Assembly (NCBI GenBank): GCA_963727245.1
Contig: CAVSFO010000011.1
Span: 124,001-188,000 of the forward strand
Reading direction: 5' to 3'
DNA: 64,000 bases
From: JBKQVT01 sp963727245
GTDB lineage: Bacteria; Planctomycetota; Planctomycetia; Pirellulales; Thermoguttaceae
Every line of letters begins with the position of its first letter. The stretch's first letter is position 1. This document shows positions 37,629-45,941 of this stretch, one piece after another. Under the pieces are notes generated by a model, which saw only the letters and a list, made by a program, of their open reading frames with translations, was not told the origin of the DNA and searched no databases. The position numbers and the translations under genes were made by a program.

Positions 37629-39056
37629 TTAGCGCGGCCGCTGGGTGCCACGGCCAGGCTCCGCCTGGTGCCCGGCTCGTCCAGCAGTGCCGCCGGATTG
37701 CACTGCTGGGCGAGCCAGCAGTGGCACCGATGCGGATTTCGTGGCCGGGGCGGGCTTCGTGGTGGTGGCGGCGGGTTTCGTCGCGGGGGCGGGTTTCGTG
37801 GCGGCGGCGGGATCGGCGGTTGTCTTCGGCGCGGCAGCCGGCGCGGCCGCCACGCTCGATGCCGGCGCGACCAGCGGCTCTTCAGCCGTCATCTTGACGT
37901 CTTCCGGGTCGACGGGTTTTCCGGGGTGGATCTGCTGCAAGCCGCTCAGGACGACGCGATCCCCCGGGGAAATGCCGTCCTCAATGACCCGCAAGCCGTT
38001 GCGGAGCGCCCCGACCTTGACGCGGCGTTCCGCCACGTTATTGTGCGGGCCGACGACGTAAACGAACTTCTCCCCCTGGTCCGATCCCAACGCCCGCTCC
38101 GAGACCAGCAGCGCCTCGTGGGCGTCGCCGATGGGTACCCGGACGCGGGCGAACATGCCGGGAGAAAGGAGCCGGTTGGGATTGGCGGGATTCGGGAAGC
38201 GGCCGCGAATTTGCAGCGTTCCCGTCATCTGGTCCAGCGCGTTGTCGACGAAGTTGATCGTCCCCTCGTGCGGATAGCCGTCCTCGTCGGACAGGCCCAG
38301 GAGGACCGGCAACTGGGCCTCTTGGGCCGACTTGATCTTGCCGGCGCGGAGCAAGCGACGGAACCGCAACATGCTCCGCTCGTCTACGTAGAAATAGGCG
38401 TACATCGGGTCGAGCGAGACGATGGTGGTGAGGATGGTGTTGTCGGCCTGGACGAGGTTGCCGGGGTCGATCCGCTGCCGGCTGATCCGGCCGCTGATCG
38501 GGGCGGTGACGACGCACCAGTCGAGGTTGAGCTTGGCGGTATGCAGGGCGGCCTCGGCCACCGCGACCGAGGCGGCGCCCTCGTCGTGGTCGCCCTTGGC
38601 CAGGTCGAAGTCCGACTTGCTGATCGCCTTCATGGGCAGCAACTCCTGGGCCCGCTTAAAGTCGGCGGTGACCCGCTCCAGGTGGGCTTTGGCCAGGCCC
38701 ACGTTGGCCAAGGCCCGGTCGTAATCGGCCTGGTACGTGCGGGGGTCGATCTCGAAGAGCTTCTCCCCTTCCTTGACTTCCGCCCCCTCCGTGAACCGCA
38801 CCTTTTCCAGGTACCCGGTCACGCGGGCCCGCACGTCAATGCTCTTGACGGCCCTGGTTTCTCCGGTGAAATCCTCGTAATCGGTAACCACGTCGCGGAC
38901 CGGCTTGCTCACCAGCACGTGCGGCGGTTTTAATTCCGGCGCCCCAGCCCCGGCGGGACCGCAGCCGCACATGGCCAGCCAGAGCAGGAGAAGACCCGGC
39001 GCCGCCAAGGTCGTGAGGAACGTCTTAGAGAAATGAGCAATGGTCACTTGCCGCAT
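37629..39056 (-). CDS. RND efflux periplasmic adaptor (AcrA-like membrane fusion protein)
   Basis: 475 residues. An N-terminal lipoprotein-type signal (LLLLWLAMCGCG) suggests a lipid anchor. Adaptor domains follow in order: barrel-sandwich half (VRARVTGYLEKVRFTEGAEVKEGEKLFEID), coiled-coil hairpin (about 110-190), second lipoyl half (LDWCVVTAPISGRISRQRIDPGNLV), beta barrel and membrane-proximal domain (VLSGLQQIHPGKPV). The tail becomes Pro/Ala/Thr/Lys-rich (TKPAPATKPAATTTK) and then enters repeat B copy 3, whose bases are translated as VPLLARPAVQ and onward. Its start overlaps the TetR gene by 13 bases. It links the RND trimer to an outer-membrane channel not encoded in this operon. Confidence 0.92.
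   Translation of the reverse strand: MRQVTIAHFSKTFLTTLAAPGLLLLWLAMCGCGPAGAGAPELKPPHVLVSKPVRDVVTDYEDFTGETRAVKSIDVRARVTGYLEKVRFTEGAEVKEGEKLFEIDPRTYQADYDRALANVGLAKAHLERVTADFKRAQELLPMKAISKSDFDLAKGDHDEGAASVAVAEAALHTAKLNLDWCVVTAPISGRISRQRIDPGNLVQADNTILTTIVSLDPMYAYFYVDERSMLRFRRLLRAGKIKSAQEAQLPVLLGLSDEDGYPHEGTINFVDNALDQMTGTLQIRGRFPNPANPNRLLSPGMFARVRVPIGDAHEALLVSERALGSDQGEKFVYVVGPHNNVAERRVKVGALRNGLRVIEDGISPGDRVVLSGLQQIHPGKPVDPEDVKMTAEEPLVAPASSVAAAPAAAPKTTADPAAATKPAPATKPAATTTKPAPATKSASVPLLARPAVQSGGTAGRAGHQAEPGRGTQRPR
37644..37728. repeat. Palindromic repeat family B, copy 3 (coding)
   Basis: The right arm CACTGCTGGGCGAGCCAGCAGTGGCAC (37701-37727) is intact. The left arm is split by a small palindrome, CCAGGCTCCGCCTGG (37654-37668). 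Nearly all of the element lies inside the adaptor gene and encodes its last 28 or so residues. Confidence 0.8.
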
Positions 39057-39709
39057 GGGGTCTCACCTTGCTGTTGTTGCCGCTGGCGGTCGCTGAGGAT
39101 GCCGTAAAATACAATGTCGAGAATGTCTTGCGTCTGGGCCTCCACCGACTTGCGAGGCCCGGTAAAAAAATTGGTGAACATCGTGCCGTAGAGCAAATCG
39201 CTGACGACGTTGCTGATCCGCTCCGGGGGCATGTCGCGGACGCGGCCCTCGTCGATCAACGAGCGGTAGAGCGCCCGCCAGCGCATCGCGTTCGCCTCGC
39301 GGTGCTCGAAATAGGTGGGCTTCTTGCGGTCCTTGAACTGCGCCCGCTCTTGGATCAGCAGTTCGACGACTTCCGGGTGCTCGGCGAAGAAGGTCAAATA
39401 GGAGCGGATGCCGCGTCGGATCCGTTCCAGGGGCTCGTCGACGTCGACGATGGCGGCGTCGACGCGCTCGCGGAGTTGCCGCATCGCGCGATCGGCGACC
39501 GCCAGAAACAGTTCCTGCTTGCTGGGGAAGTAGCGATAGAGGGTGCCCTTGCCGACGTTGAGGGTCTCGGCCAGAAGCTGCGTGTCGGTTTCCGAATAGC
39601 CGCGCTGGGCGAACAAGGCGGCGGCGGCATCGAGAATTTCCTCTCGGCGGGCCGCCGCGGCGGCTTCGTGGCCGTTGTGGATATCCCCTGCAATAGCGGT
39701 ATGCGTCAT
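39044..39709 (-). CDS. TetR-family regulator of the RND operon
   Basis: 221 residues. Residues 20-68 are the TetR helix-turn-helix (RREEILDAAAALFAQRGYSETDTQLLAETLNVGKGTLYRYFPSKQELF); the rest is the ligand-binding helical domain. First gene of the operon, overlapping the adaptor gene by 13 bases, so it is co-transcribed with what it controls. A perfect dyad lies 25 bp upstream over the predicted transcription start, consistent with autorepression and relief by pump substrates. Confidence 0.92.
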   Translation of the reverse strand: MTHTAIAGDIHNGHEAAAAARREEILDAAAALFAQRGYSETDTQLLAETLNVGKGTLYRYFPSKQELFLAVADRAMRQLRERVDAAIVDVDEPLERIRRGIRSYLTFFAEHPEVVELLIQERAQFKDRKKPTYFEHREANAMRWRALYRSLIDEGRVRDMPPERISNVVSDLLYGTMFTNFFTGPRKSVEAQTQDILDIVFYGILSDRQRQQQQGETPCGK

Positions 39710-39734
39710 GGAAGCCGAGGCGTGAAATGGTCTG

Positions 39735-39781
39735 GACTGACTGGTCAGTCTATTCTAGCTGACGGTCCACGGCCCTGTCAA
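39735..39781 (-). promoter_or_regulatory. Promoter and TetR operator of the RND operon
   Basis: On the minus strand: TTGACA (39781-39776), 18-bp spacer, TAGAAT (39757-39752), then the operator GACTGACTGGTCAGTC (39735-39750 on the plus strand; 7-bp arms, 2-bp centre). The dyad covers the expected start point. Confidence 0.8.
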
Positions 39782-39866
39782 ATGGCGCAAGTAAGAGCGT
39801 CCAGGCAATTATTACCGCCTATGCGGGTTATGCGGGGAGTGACGTGTCCCGGGCATGGCCGGCACC

Positions 39867-39936
39867 GTAGGTCAGGCACTCCGTGCCTGACCGTTTGTCG
39901 GCCAAGGGCCGTCAGGCACGGAGTGCCTGACCTACG
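39867..39936. repeat. Palindromic repeat family C, copy 1
   Basis: Inverted arms CGTAGGTCAGGCACTCCGTG and reverse complement, each containing the smaller palindrome GGCACTCCGTGCC-like core, with a loop of about 18 bp. A second copy is at 49673-49741. It lies upstream of the TetR promoter in a gene-free stretch (39782-40061). Confidence 0.88.
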
Positions 39937-39963
39937 GGCTGTGGGGCAGTGAAGGGGCCAGCA

Positions 39964-40067
39964 GCGTAGGGTGGGTCGAGGGGCACCATGCGAAGCATGG
40001 TCGCGAGCCCCACCACAATCCGCGAAAAATCGATGGTGGGGCTCGCTGCGCTCGACCCACCCTACGC
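39964..40067. repeat. Palindromic repeat family D, copy 1
   Basis: Outer arms GCGTAGGGTGGGTCGAG and reverse complement (39964-39980, 40051-40067), inner arms GAGCCCCACCA and reverse complement. The left side has an extra small palindrome, ACCATGCGAAGCATGGT, compared with the cleaner copy at 51774-51853. Its right end supplies the stop codon of the serine acetyltransferase gene. Confidence 0.88.
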
Positions 40068-41063
40068 ACTAGTGAACGGCTGCCCGGGGCCTGTCGGGCA
40101 CCGAATGCTCAGATGGACCAGTCCGACGTTCTCGTCCCGGGTGCCGCGGATGTGGAGTTTCGGCTTCTCCAGGCTCACCGTGGTGTGCGGCGGAACGGAA
40201 CTGGTGATCCAGACGCTGGAACCGATCACCGCGTCGTGCCCGACGACCGTGTTGCCGCCCAACACCGTGGCGTTGGCATAGATGACCACCCGGTCTTCGA
40301 TGGTGGGGTGGCGTTTGGTGTTGCGGACCAGTTTGCCGTCGGCATCGGTGGGAAAGCTCAGGGCGCCGAGCGTGACGCCTTGATAGAGTTTCACCCACTG
40401 GCCGATGACCGTGGTCTCGCCGATGACGACGCCGGTGCCGTGGTCGATGAAGAAATGGTTGCCGATCCGGGCGCCGGGATGGATATCGACGCCGGTGCGA
40501 CTGTGGGCCCACTCGGTCATCATCCGCGGGATCAACGGCACCGCCAGCTCGTGCAGCAGGTGGGCCAGGCGATAGACAGTCACCGCCTCCAGGCCGGGAT
40601 AGCAGAAGATCACTTCATCGAAGGAGCGGCAGGCCGGATCGCCGTCCAAGGCGGCCTGGACGTCCTGGGCCAAAACGGCCCGCAGCTCGGGCAGCTTGCG
40701 GAGGAAGGCCACGGTCTTGGTTTGGGCGACGGCCTCGAAATCGTCCTGCTGGTGCGGGTCCCATTGCCTGTCGCGGCCGGCCTCATGGCAGCAGGCCCGC
40801 GCAATTTGCAGCGTCAACTGGTCGTGCATCCGGTCGACCAGGTCGCCCACGTGATAGGTCACGTTGCCCATGTGCAGGCCGTCGCGGCGGCCGAAGCCGG
40901 GGTAGAGGATTTCCCGCAGGTCCTGGATGATCGAGATGATGGTTTCATAATTTGGCAGCGGGCAATGGCCGAGGTGATTGATGGTGCTCATCTCGGTGTA
41001 GGTCTCGACGATCCGGCCGGTCAGTTCCGGCAGCGATTCTTTCAAACGGATATCGGTCGACAT
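40062..41063 (-). CDS. cysE: Serine O-acetyltransferase (EpsC/CysE type)
   Basis: 333 residues. It acetylates serine with acetyl-CoA, the first step of cysteine synthesis. The N-terminal 170 residues are the helical part seen in EpsC-type enzymes (LREILYPGF, HVGDLVDRM). The left-handed beta helix follows, with hexapeptide repeats and active-site signatures: TGVDIHPGARIGNHFFIDHG, GVVIGETTVIGQWVKLYQGVTLGA, KRHPTIEDRVVIYANATVLGG. The last 18 or so residues (LSIRCPTGPGQPFTSA) lie outside the family pattern, and the stop TAG comes from the family D repeat. No sulfur-assimilation genes adjoin it. Confidence 0.92.
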   Translation of the reverse strand: MSTDIRLKESLPELTGRIVETYTEMSTINHLGHCPLPNYETIISIIQDLREILYPGFGRRDGLHMGNVTYHVGDLVDRMHDQLTLQIARACCHEAGRDRQWDPHQQDDFEAVAQTKTVAFLRKLPELRAVLAQDVQAALDGDPACRSFDEVIFCYPGLEAVTVYRLAHLLHELAVPLIPRMMTEWAHSRTGVDIHPGARIGNHFFIDHGTGVVIGETTVIGQWVKLYQGVTLGALSFPTDADGKLVRNTKRHPTIEDRVVIYANATVLGGNTVVGHDAVIGSSVWITSSVPPHTTVSLEKPKLHIRGTRDENVGLVHLSIRCPTGPGQPFTSA

Positions 41064-41469
41064 GGCGAGTCATGCTCCAAGCTGCAACCGTGGAAAATCC
41101 CCCTCGCAGCGCGGGGACACCTGGGTGGAGGAAGAAAAGACGCAACGGCGGTCAAGGGCAATGCGAGGCGGGGCTGTCCGGCGGTCAAGCCGGACAGCGA
41201 CACGCGCAACAGCGGCAGGGACACAAACGCCGTTTCGGGTCCATGACCAAAAATCCCCCCTGGCTTCCGCCGGAATGCCTAATCCTAGACGCCGCCGGTC
41301 CTAGAATCAACGGGTACGGAATAATCTTCGGTTGCCGATCGGGTAAAATTTGAGGATTTTCCGGCCGTCAAGGACCCTGCGGCGGCCGGGCGTGGTGCGG
41401 ATCGTCGCTGGCCCCCGCCCTGGGCTGATGCACAGACGCAGGTGGTTTTCACCCCGGTTTTGTTGCAAT
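41064..41469. other. Intergenic region, no gene seen
   Basis: 406 bases upstream of the serine acetyltransferase start. It should contain that gene's promoter and possibly the lost 5' part of the Coa1-like fragment at 41550, but I see no coding pattern on either strand. Confidence 0.4.
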
Positions 41470-41548
41470 GGGTGCCACTGCTGGCTTGTCCAGCAGTGCT
41501 GGAATACCGCGCCACGCAGCACTGCTGGACAAGCCAGCAGTGGCACCC
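41470..41548. repeat. Palindromic repeat family B, copy 4
   Basis: Arms GGGTGCCACTGCTGGCTTG and reverse complement, loop GCTGGAATACCGCGCCACGC. It lies directly in front of, and in frame with, the Coa1-like coding fragment. Confidence 0.9.
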
Positions 41549-41549
41549 G

Positions 41550-41693
41550 CCGCGCTCCATTCCACTGTCCGGTCCGAAGGGCGCCGGCACCCTCTATGTG
41601 GTCGCTCGCACGAGCGCGGGCCAATGGAAGTTCGAGCAGGCCGCCGTGACCATCGATAAGAGTCAGAAGAGGATCGATCTGCTGAAGAAATAG
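41550..41693 (+). pseudogene. C-terminal fragment of a Coa1/Tim21-like domain protein
   Basis: About 46 residues: SIPLSGPKGAGTLYVVARTSAG, then QWKFEQAAVTIDKSQKRIDLLK. The G-P-K-G-x-G-x-(L/V)-V-V-A...W pattern is that of small cytochrome-oxidase-assembly-factor-like proteins, which normally have an N-terminal membrane helix and 60-80 more residues. Here the upstream frame runs straight into repeat B copy 4 and nothing like the missing part is visible. Probably a remnant left by the repeat insertion. Confidence 0.5.
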
Positions 41694-41840
41694 CTGCGGC
41701 GCGTGAACGTCCGCTTCGTGTCAAGCTAGGCCGTCAGCGGTAACATCCCTTCTTCCACCGCCGCCAATCCTGTAGAATAGTGCAGGAGCAGGCCGGGCAG
41801 ACCACAGCCCGGCGCCGTCACAGCAGGGGAGTTCGTCGCC

Positions 41841-43089
41841 ATGCAGGAAGATGCTGCCAATCCGAGCCCGGACTTGCCCCTTGAGCCTCCCGGCGCGGCC
41901 GCAGGCTCGCCGCCTGCGCGCGCCTGCGCCCGTGTTCAGGCCGCACTGGTCCGCGCAGCCGGAGGTCCGATTGCGGCGCGGGCTCTGGGCGTTTTGGCTG
42001 CTGTTGCTGATCGTGGCGCTGGCCCTGCCCTGGGTCGCCAGGAGCGTCTCGTATTCCATTGCCCTGGGCCGTATGCAGGCCGAGGCGCAGGTCGCCCGCG
42101 ACTATCTGGCGGCCAGGCAGCAGGTCTCCATCGCCGATTACCGATGGGTCGTCAAGGTCGTCGAGCCGTCGGTGGTGGGCGTGCGGGCCAATCGCGTCGT
42201 CGAGGGGCAGCCCAGCGACGAACTCTCCGCGCTGTTCGGCGCGCGCCAAGAGTACCGCGCCCGAAACCAGGGCTCCGGCGTCATCGTCGATCCCAAGGGT
42301 TACATCATCACCAACTACCACGTCGTCAGCCAGGCCAGCCAGGTGGAAGTGGACCTGCCCGATCAGCGCGTGGTCGCCGCCACAGTGGTGGGCGCCGACA
42401 AGCTCAGCGACATCGCCGTCTTGAAGATCCAGGCCGACGGCCTGACGGCCGCAAGCTGGGGCGATAGCGATAAGCTCGAGGTGGGCGACCCCGTGCTGGC
42501 CATCGGCAATCCCTTCGGGCTGGCCCGGACCGTGACCGCCGGCATCATCAGCGCCAAGGGCCGCCACGCCGTCATCGAAGACCTCAGCTACCAGGACTTC
42601 CTGCAGACCGACGCGGCGGTGAACCCGGGCAATAGCGGCGGCCCGCTGGTCAATATGCAGGGACACGTCGTGGGCATCAACACCGCCATCGTCGGCCCCA
42701 CCTACCAAGGCATCGGCTTTGCCATTCCCAGCGCGTTCGCCCAGGAGGTCTACCAGACGCTGAAGTCGTCGGGCAAGATGTCTCGGGGCTGGCTGGGAGT
42801 TGCCACCCAGGCCCTGACGCCGGCGCTGGCCAAGCAGTTCGGACTGCCCGACAGCAACGGCGCCCTGGTGGCCAGCGTGGTTGCCGGCTCGCCGGCGGCC
42901 GCGGCCGGCATCGAGCCGGGCGACGTGATCGTGCGCTGGAACGACCACGCCACCAACGACCCCATGGAACTGGCGCTGGCCGTGGCCGCCACCAAACCCG
43001 ATTCGACCGCCACCGTGGAGCTGATTCGCGAGGGCAAGAAGAACTCGATCAAGGTCGAAGTCCGCGAGCGTCCCGTCCAGGCGGGCTGA
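41841..43089 (+). CDS. HtrA/DegS-like serine protease with one PDZ domain
   Basis: Envelope protease of about 415 residues. The ATG at 41841 has a good AGGGGAG 8 bases upstream, but the protease frame is the one open from 41851, so one extra base probably lies in 41890-41935. In the 41851 frame: a membrane helix (about 46-62), the triad H157 (TNYHVV), D187 (SDIAVL) and S262 (NPGNSGGP), and one PDZ domain (about 300-400, AAAAGIEPGDVIVRW). The layout with one N-terminal anchor and one PDZ is that of DegS, which degrades misfolded envelope proteins or starts a stress cascade. No regulator of that kind is nearby. Confidence 0.92.
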
Positions 43090-44341
43090 AAACGCGCTCA
43101 TTCAAATGAGAAACTGGCGAACTTTGCGAAACAAGGCAATGATTCCGCCGCTCTAGCGATCGCACTGAACGCTCCCGATTTGCGCGGCGCCGGCGTCGCT
43201 CGACGGCTAACCGCCTCGCCGCGCACCTGCCCTCGTCCTCCTCGTGCGGGTCTCAATCAGCCCGCGAGCAAATCGTTTTTGTAAACTCTACCAACGTGTC
43301 CAAGTGGCCGATCGGCCACGGTTCGCCTTCTCTCAGACCATTTTTTGGCAAGCCGAAGGCAATTTGAAAAAAATTTTTCGATGTCGCACGACCGTCTGCG
43401 CCGAGCCTCGCCGGAGACCGTCGTCGTGACGCCGCACGACAGCCAATCGGTAGCGCGATGCGGCGCCAGGATGAGCCGCGGCGGCGCGATCGACACGTGA
43501 TTTGTCATGCCGGCTTGCCGCTGCCCAGGAGCGCGCCGGCACGACCGCGCTGATGCGATGTTTTCATACGCGTGTTGACAGCCGTCGGCCACCAGGAAAC
43601 TCCGCGCCGCCGACTGCCATTGTGCTGGCTCCGGCTGCCCACTGCGCTGAAAGACGCGCCGCCGCCGCGCTCTCGACGAACGCTGGCGCGCGATGGCGCG
43701 TAAAACGCAACTATCGACGCGGCCTTAACTTACGACGATGCGTGTCGGCCCGGTTGAACGACTCTGAGGCACGATCTCCGCACGCTGCAACCAAGCGCGG
43801 CGCACGGGCCCGAACACGCTGGTCGACGGCGCCGCGGCGCGCTGCATGTTGCGTTGCCTGTGCGCTGCGATCGGCGCTGCTGCATTGCGCCGCGCGCCGC
43901 GACGGAAGCCGCCGGAGCGCGGCGAAATGACGGCGATGCGCGGGCGATGTCGGCGCGGCGCGCACGCGCACGGACGCTCGGCAACGAAGCGCAAGAAGAG
44001 CGTGCCAACGCGCGGTCGATGGGCGTGTTGATGGGCTCGGCGTCGCGAGCGGCGATGGAAAAATTTGGTCGCGCGACAAAAAATGAACTTGCAAAGATTT
44101 GGAAAGTGGCTAGGATTATCGCAATGGAGAGCCTTGGAGGCTCTAGGTCATTGAAGTTCCTCACAGGGATTTCAGAGATCGGATGGAAACGAGCGACCCG
44201 CGCCGTCAAGGCGCCGTGCCTGGACGGATCTGATGTCGGGGAGTTTGTTGTTGTGTCTCGGGCGACCGACCTGTCGAAGTTCGGCCCCAGCTCGACCTTC
44301 GACGAGGGGTTTGCCCAAAACGTTGTTTAGGAGGATGTAAG
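43090..44341 (+). other. 1.25-kb gene-free region upstream of the H1-like gene
   Basis: No frame here resembles a protein. From about 43500 to 44030 the composition is unusual, dense in GCGC/CGCG steps and unlike the codon-structured surroundings; shorter AT-rich islands (AAAAAAATTTTT, 43366-43377; and 44060-44110) flank it. The last 220 bases look like a structured leader: stems GAGCC...GGCTC (about 44131-44146) and GTCGAAG...CTTCGAC (about 44274-44302). It could hold a non-coding RNA or a chromosomal structural site; nothing more specific can be said. Confidence 0.4.
44089..44116 (+). promoter_or_regulatory. Candidate promoter of the H1-like gene
   Basis: TTGCAA (44089-44094), 16-bp spacer, TAGGAT (44111-44116), in the only AT-rich stretch of this region. 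It would give a leader of about 220 bases. Confidence 0.45.
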
Positions 44342-44450
44342 GTGGCCAAGAAGAAGGTAGCGAAGAAGAAGGTGGCGAAGAAGCCCGCGAAGAAGAAGGC
44401 GGCCAAGAAGGCGCCCGAAGAAGAAAGCTGCCAAGAAGAAGAGAAAGTAG
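44342..44450 (+). CDS. Histone H1-like Lys/Ala-rich DNA-binding protein, one frameshift
   Basis: A very short basic protein of about 35 residues, starting at GTG 44342 with AGGAGG 7 bases upstream. It reads (M/V)AKKKVAKKKVAKKPAKKK, then AAKKAP. One extra base at about 44413-44415 turns the frame acidic (EEESCQEEE); with that base removed it continues KKKAAKKKRK and stops at TAG 44448-44450. Repeats of AKK are typical of the H1 C-terminal-domain-like proteins of planctomycetes and chlamydiae (Hc1), which condense DNA. The strong ribosome site and the terminator just downstream support a real, probably highly expressed gene. Confidence 0.75.
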
Positions 44451-44525
44451 CTTGGTGCTTGGCGGGTTGACCGCCAAGGTCGATAGCCCCTTCTTCGACC
44501 TTCCCACGCTACGACGAGAAAGAAG

Positions 44526-44559
44526 CGCCCGGCACGGCTGACCGGGCGTTTCTATTTTT
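44526..44559. terminator. Bidirectional terminator between the H1-like gene and rnc
   Basis: Stem CGCCCGG (44526-44532) and CCGGGCG (44542-44548) with a T-rich run after it on the plus strand (TTTCTATTTTT). On the minus strand the other side is also T-rich (CTTCTTTCTC), so it can serve both convergent genes. It overlaps the rnc stop region. Confidence 0.75.
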
Positions 44560-45322
44560 CCGGCCCCGGTGAGACGGGAAAAGGGGCGACTTGCCCGCCC
44601 AGTTCGTTCAGCGCATTGCGCGCCGCCCGCTGCTCGGCTTCCTTCTTATTGCTGCCCCAGGCGGGCTGATACGTGGTGCCGCCGATTTGGGCGGCAATCT
44701 TGAAACACTTGCTGTGATCCGGACCCTTCTCGTCCAACAGTTGGTAGGTGGGCGTGGTGCCGTGCTGCCGCTGGGCCAACTGCTGAAGCATCGACTTGTA
44801 GTTGCTCCCCGTCTCCCCCTCGGCCGCCAGCTCGATCTCCGGGCCGATGTGCCGCTCGACGAAGTCGCGGGCCGCCTGGCTGCCGCCGTCTAAGTAGATC
44901 GCCGCCACCAACGACTCGAAGACGTCGGCCAACAGCGACGTCGGCACGCTGGGGTGCGTCGTCATCCCCTTGCCGAGAATCAGGAACTCCTGCATCCCCA
45001 GCGACTCGCTGATCTTCGCGCACGTCTGGCGGCTGACGACCACCGACTTGATCTTCGTCAAGTCGCCTTCGAGATACTGGGGATATTGGTGAAAAAGCAA
45101 CTCGCAGACCACGGCGCCGAGGATCGCGTCCCCCAAAAACTCCAACCGCTCGTTGGAGGCCAACCGGTGCTCGGCGCCCGAGGCGTGGGTCAGGGCGGCC
45201 TGCAATAGCTCGGCGCTGTGAAACTGGTAGCCGATCCGCTCCTGGCAGTGGGCAAAGAGAGGCGACAACCCTGAATTGGCACTCGCGGCCTGATCGTCCA
45301 CGCCCATGCAAAAGCTCGCCAC
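44552..45322 (-). CDS. rnc: Ribonuclease III
   Basis: 256 residues from a GTG at 45322 (an ATG at 45307 is an equally good start). It cleaves double-stranded RNA in rRNA maturation and mRNA decay. The nuclease signature NERLEFLGDAILG is at 57-69, with further conserved LLADVFESLVAAIYLDGG (about 129-146), and a C-terminal double-stranded-RNA-binding domain (NYKSMLQQLAQ to NKKEAEQRAARNALNEL). The window's many long palindromes, if transcribed, would be natural substrates. Confidence 0.96.
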   Translation of the reverse strand: MASFCMGVDDQAASANSGLSPLFAHCQERIGYQFHSAELLQAALTHASGAEHRLASNERLEFLGDAILGAVVCELLFHQYPQYLEGDLTKIKSVVVSRQTCAKISESLGMQEFLILGKGMTTHPSVPTSLLADVFESLVAAIYLDGGSQAARDFVERHIGPEIELAAEGETGSNYKSMLQQLAQRQHGTTPTYQLLDEKGPDHSKCFKIAAQIGGTTYQPAWGSNKKEAEQRAARNALNELGGQVAPFPVSPGPEK

Positions 45323-45853
45323 GCACAGGATATTTTGTCCACCAATGGTTCTAATTTAGCAGCCGCCACGGCCATTGTCAACCGCCACAAGGTGGGGCCA
45401 CATGGTGGGGCGCGCTGCGCCGTCTCTGTTGCAGAGGTATCTGTCGCCGCGGGCTCTGTTTTTCCGGAAACCCTTAACTCGCCTCGCTATCCTCCCAACA
45501 AGTTCTTCGGCAGAAAATCATGCGATCGACTCCTCGTGTTGCCATCGGCAGGCTTCAGCCCGGCGCGGACCTGCGGCAGAGCTGCCGCTCAATCACTGCT
45601 CCTGGGCGCCGGTGCCGTAGGAAGAACTCGGACCCCAGAGCTTGGGGCTTGGCGGCCGAACGGTCGATACTGAAGGCAGTCGTCCTAGCCGTTTACAGTT
45701 CAACGTTAGTCCGAAGCGCAAGCGAGGGGAAACGACGGCAGACCGTGGCGTGGCACACCCTCGCTTGCGCTTTGCGCCTGGTGTCACAACCGGGGCCGTG
45801 AATGGTTACCAAACGCCTGCCTGCCCCCCCTACCGGCTGGGCAAGGGTTGAAC
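45323..45853. other. Gene-poor gap containing repeat A copy 2
   Basis: 530 bases between rnc and the second TetR promoter. Apart from the repeat at 45708-45780 I see no gene, RNA or clear promoter. Confidence 0.4.
45708..45780. repeat. Palindromic repeat family A, copy 2
   Basis: Left arm AGTCCGAAGCGCAAGCGAGGG (45708-45728), right arm CCCTCGCTTGCGCTT starting at 45758, slightly decayed at its outer end. Its loop shares CGACGGCAGACCGTGGCGTGG with copy 1 (37-117). Confidence 0.85.
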
Positions 45854-45900
45854 TTGCCACGAGTGCCTGGCTCGGGTAGAATAATACTGACCGGTCGGTT
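45854..45900 (+). promoter_or_regulatory. Promoter and TetR operator of the EmrAB locus
   Basis: TTGCCA (45854-45859), 17-bp spacer, TAGAAT (45877-45882), then the dyad ACTGACCGGTCGGT (45887-45900). It has the same -10 box, the same dyad placement and nearly the same operator as the RND operon promoter at 39735-39781. Confidence 0.78.
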
Positions 45901-45941
45901 TTGGTTCCGCCACACGGCCCAACGGCCCAAAAATCCCTCAA

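Noticed and set aside
43854..44330. 158-residue plus-strand frame before the H1-like gene
   Set aside because: Arg/Ala-rich without domain or ribosome site. It crosses a predicted promoter and hairpins and changes composition halfway.
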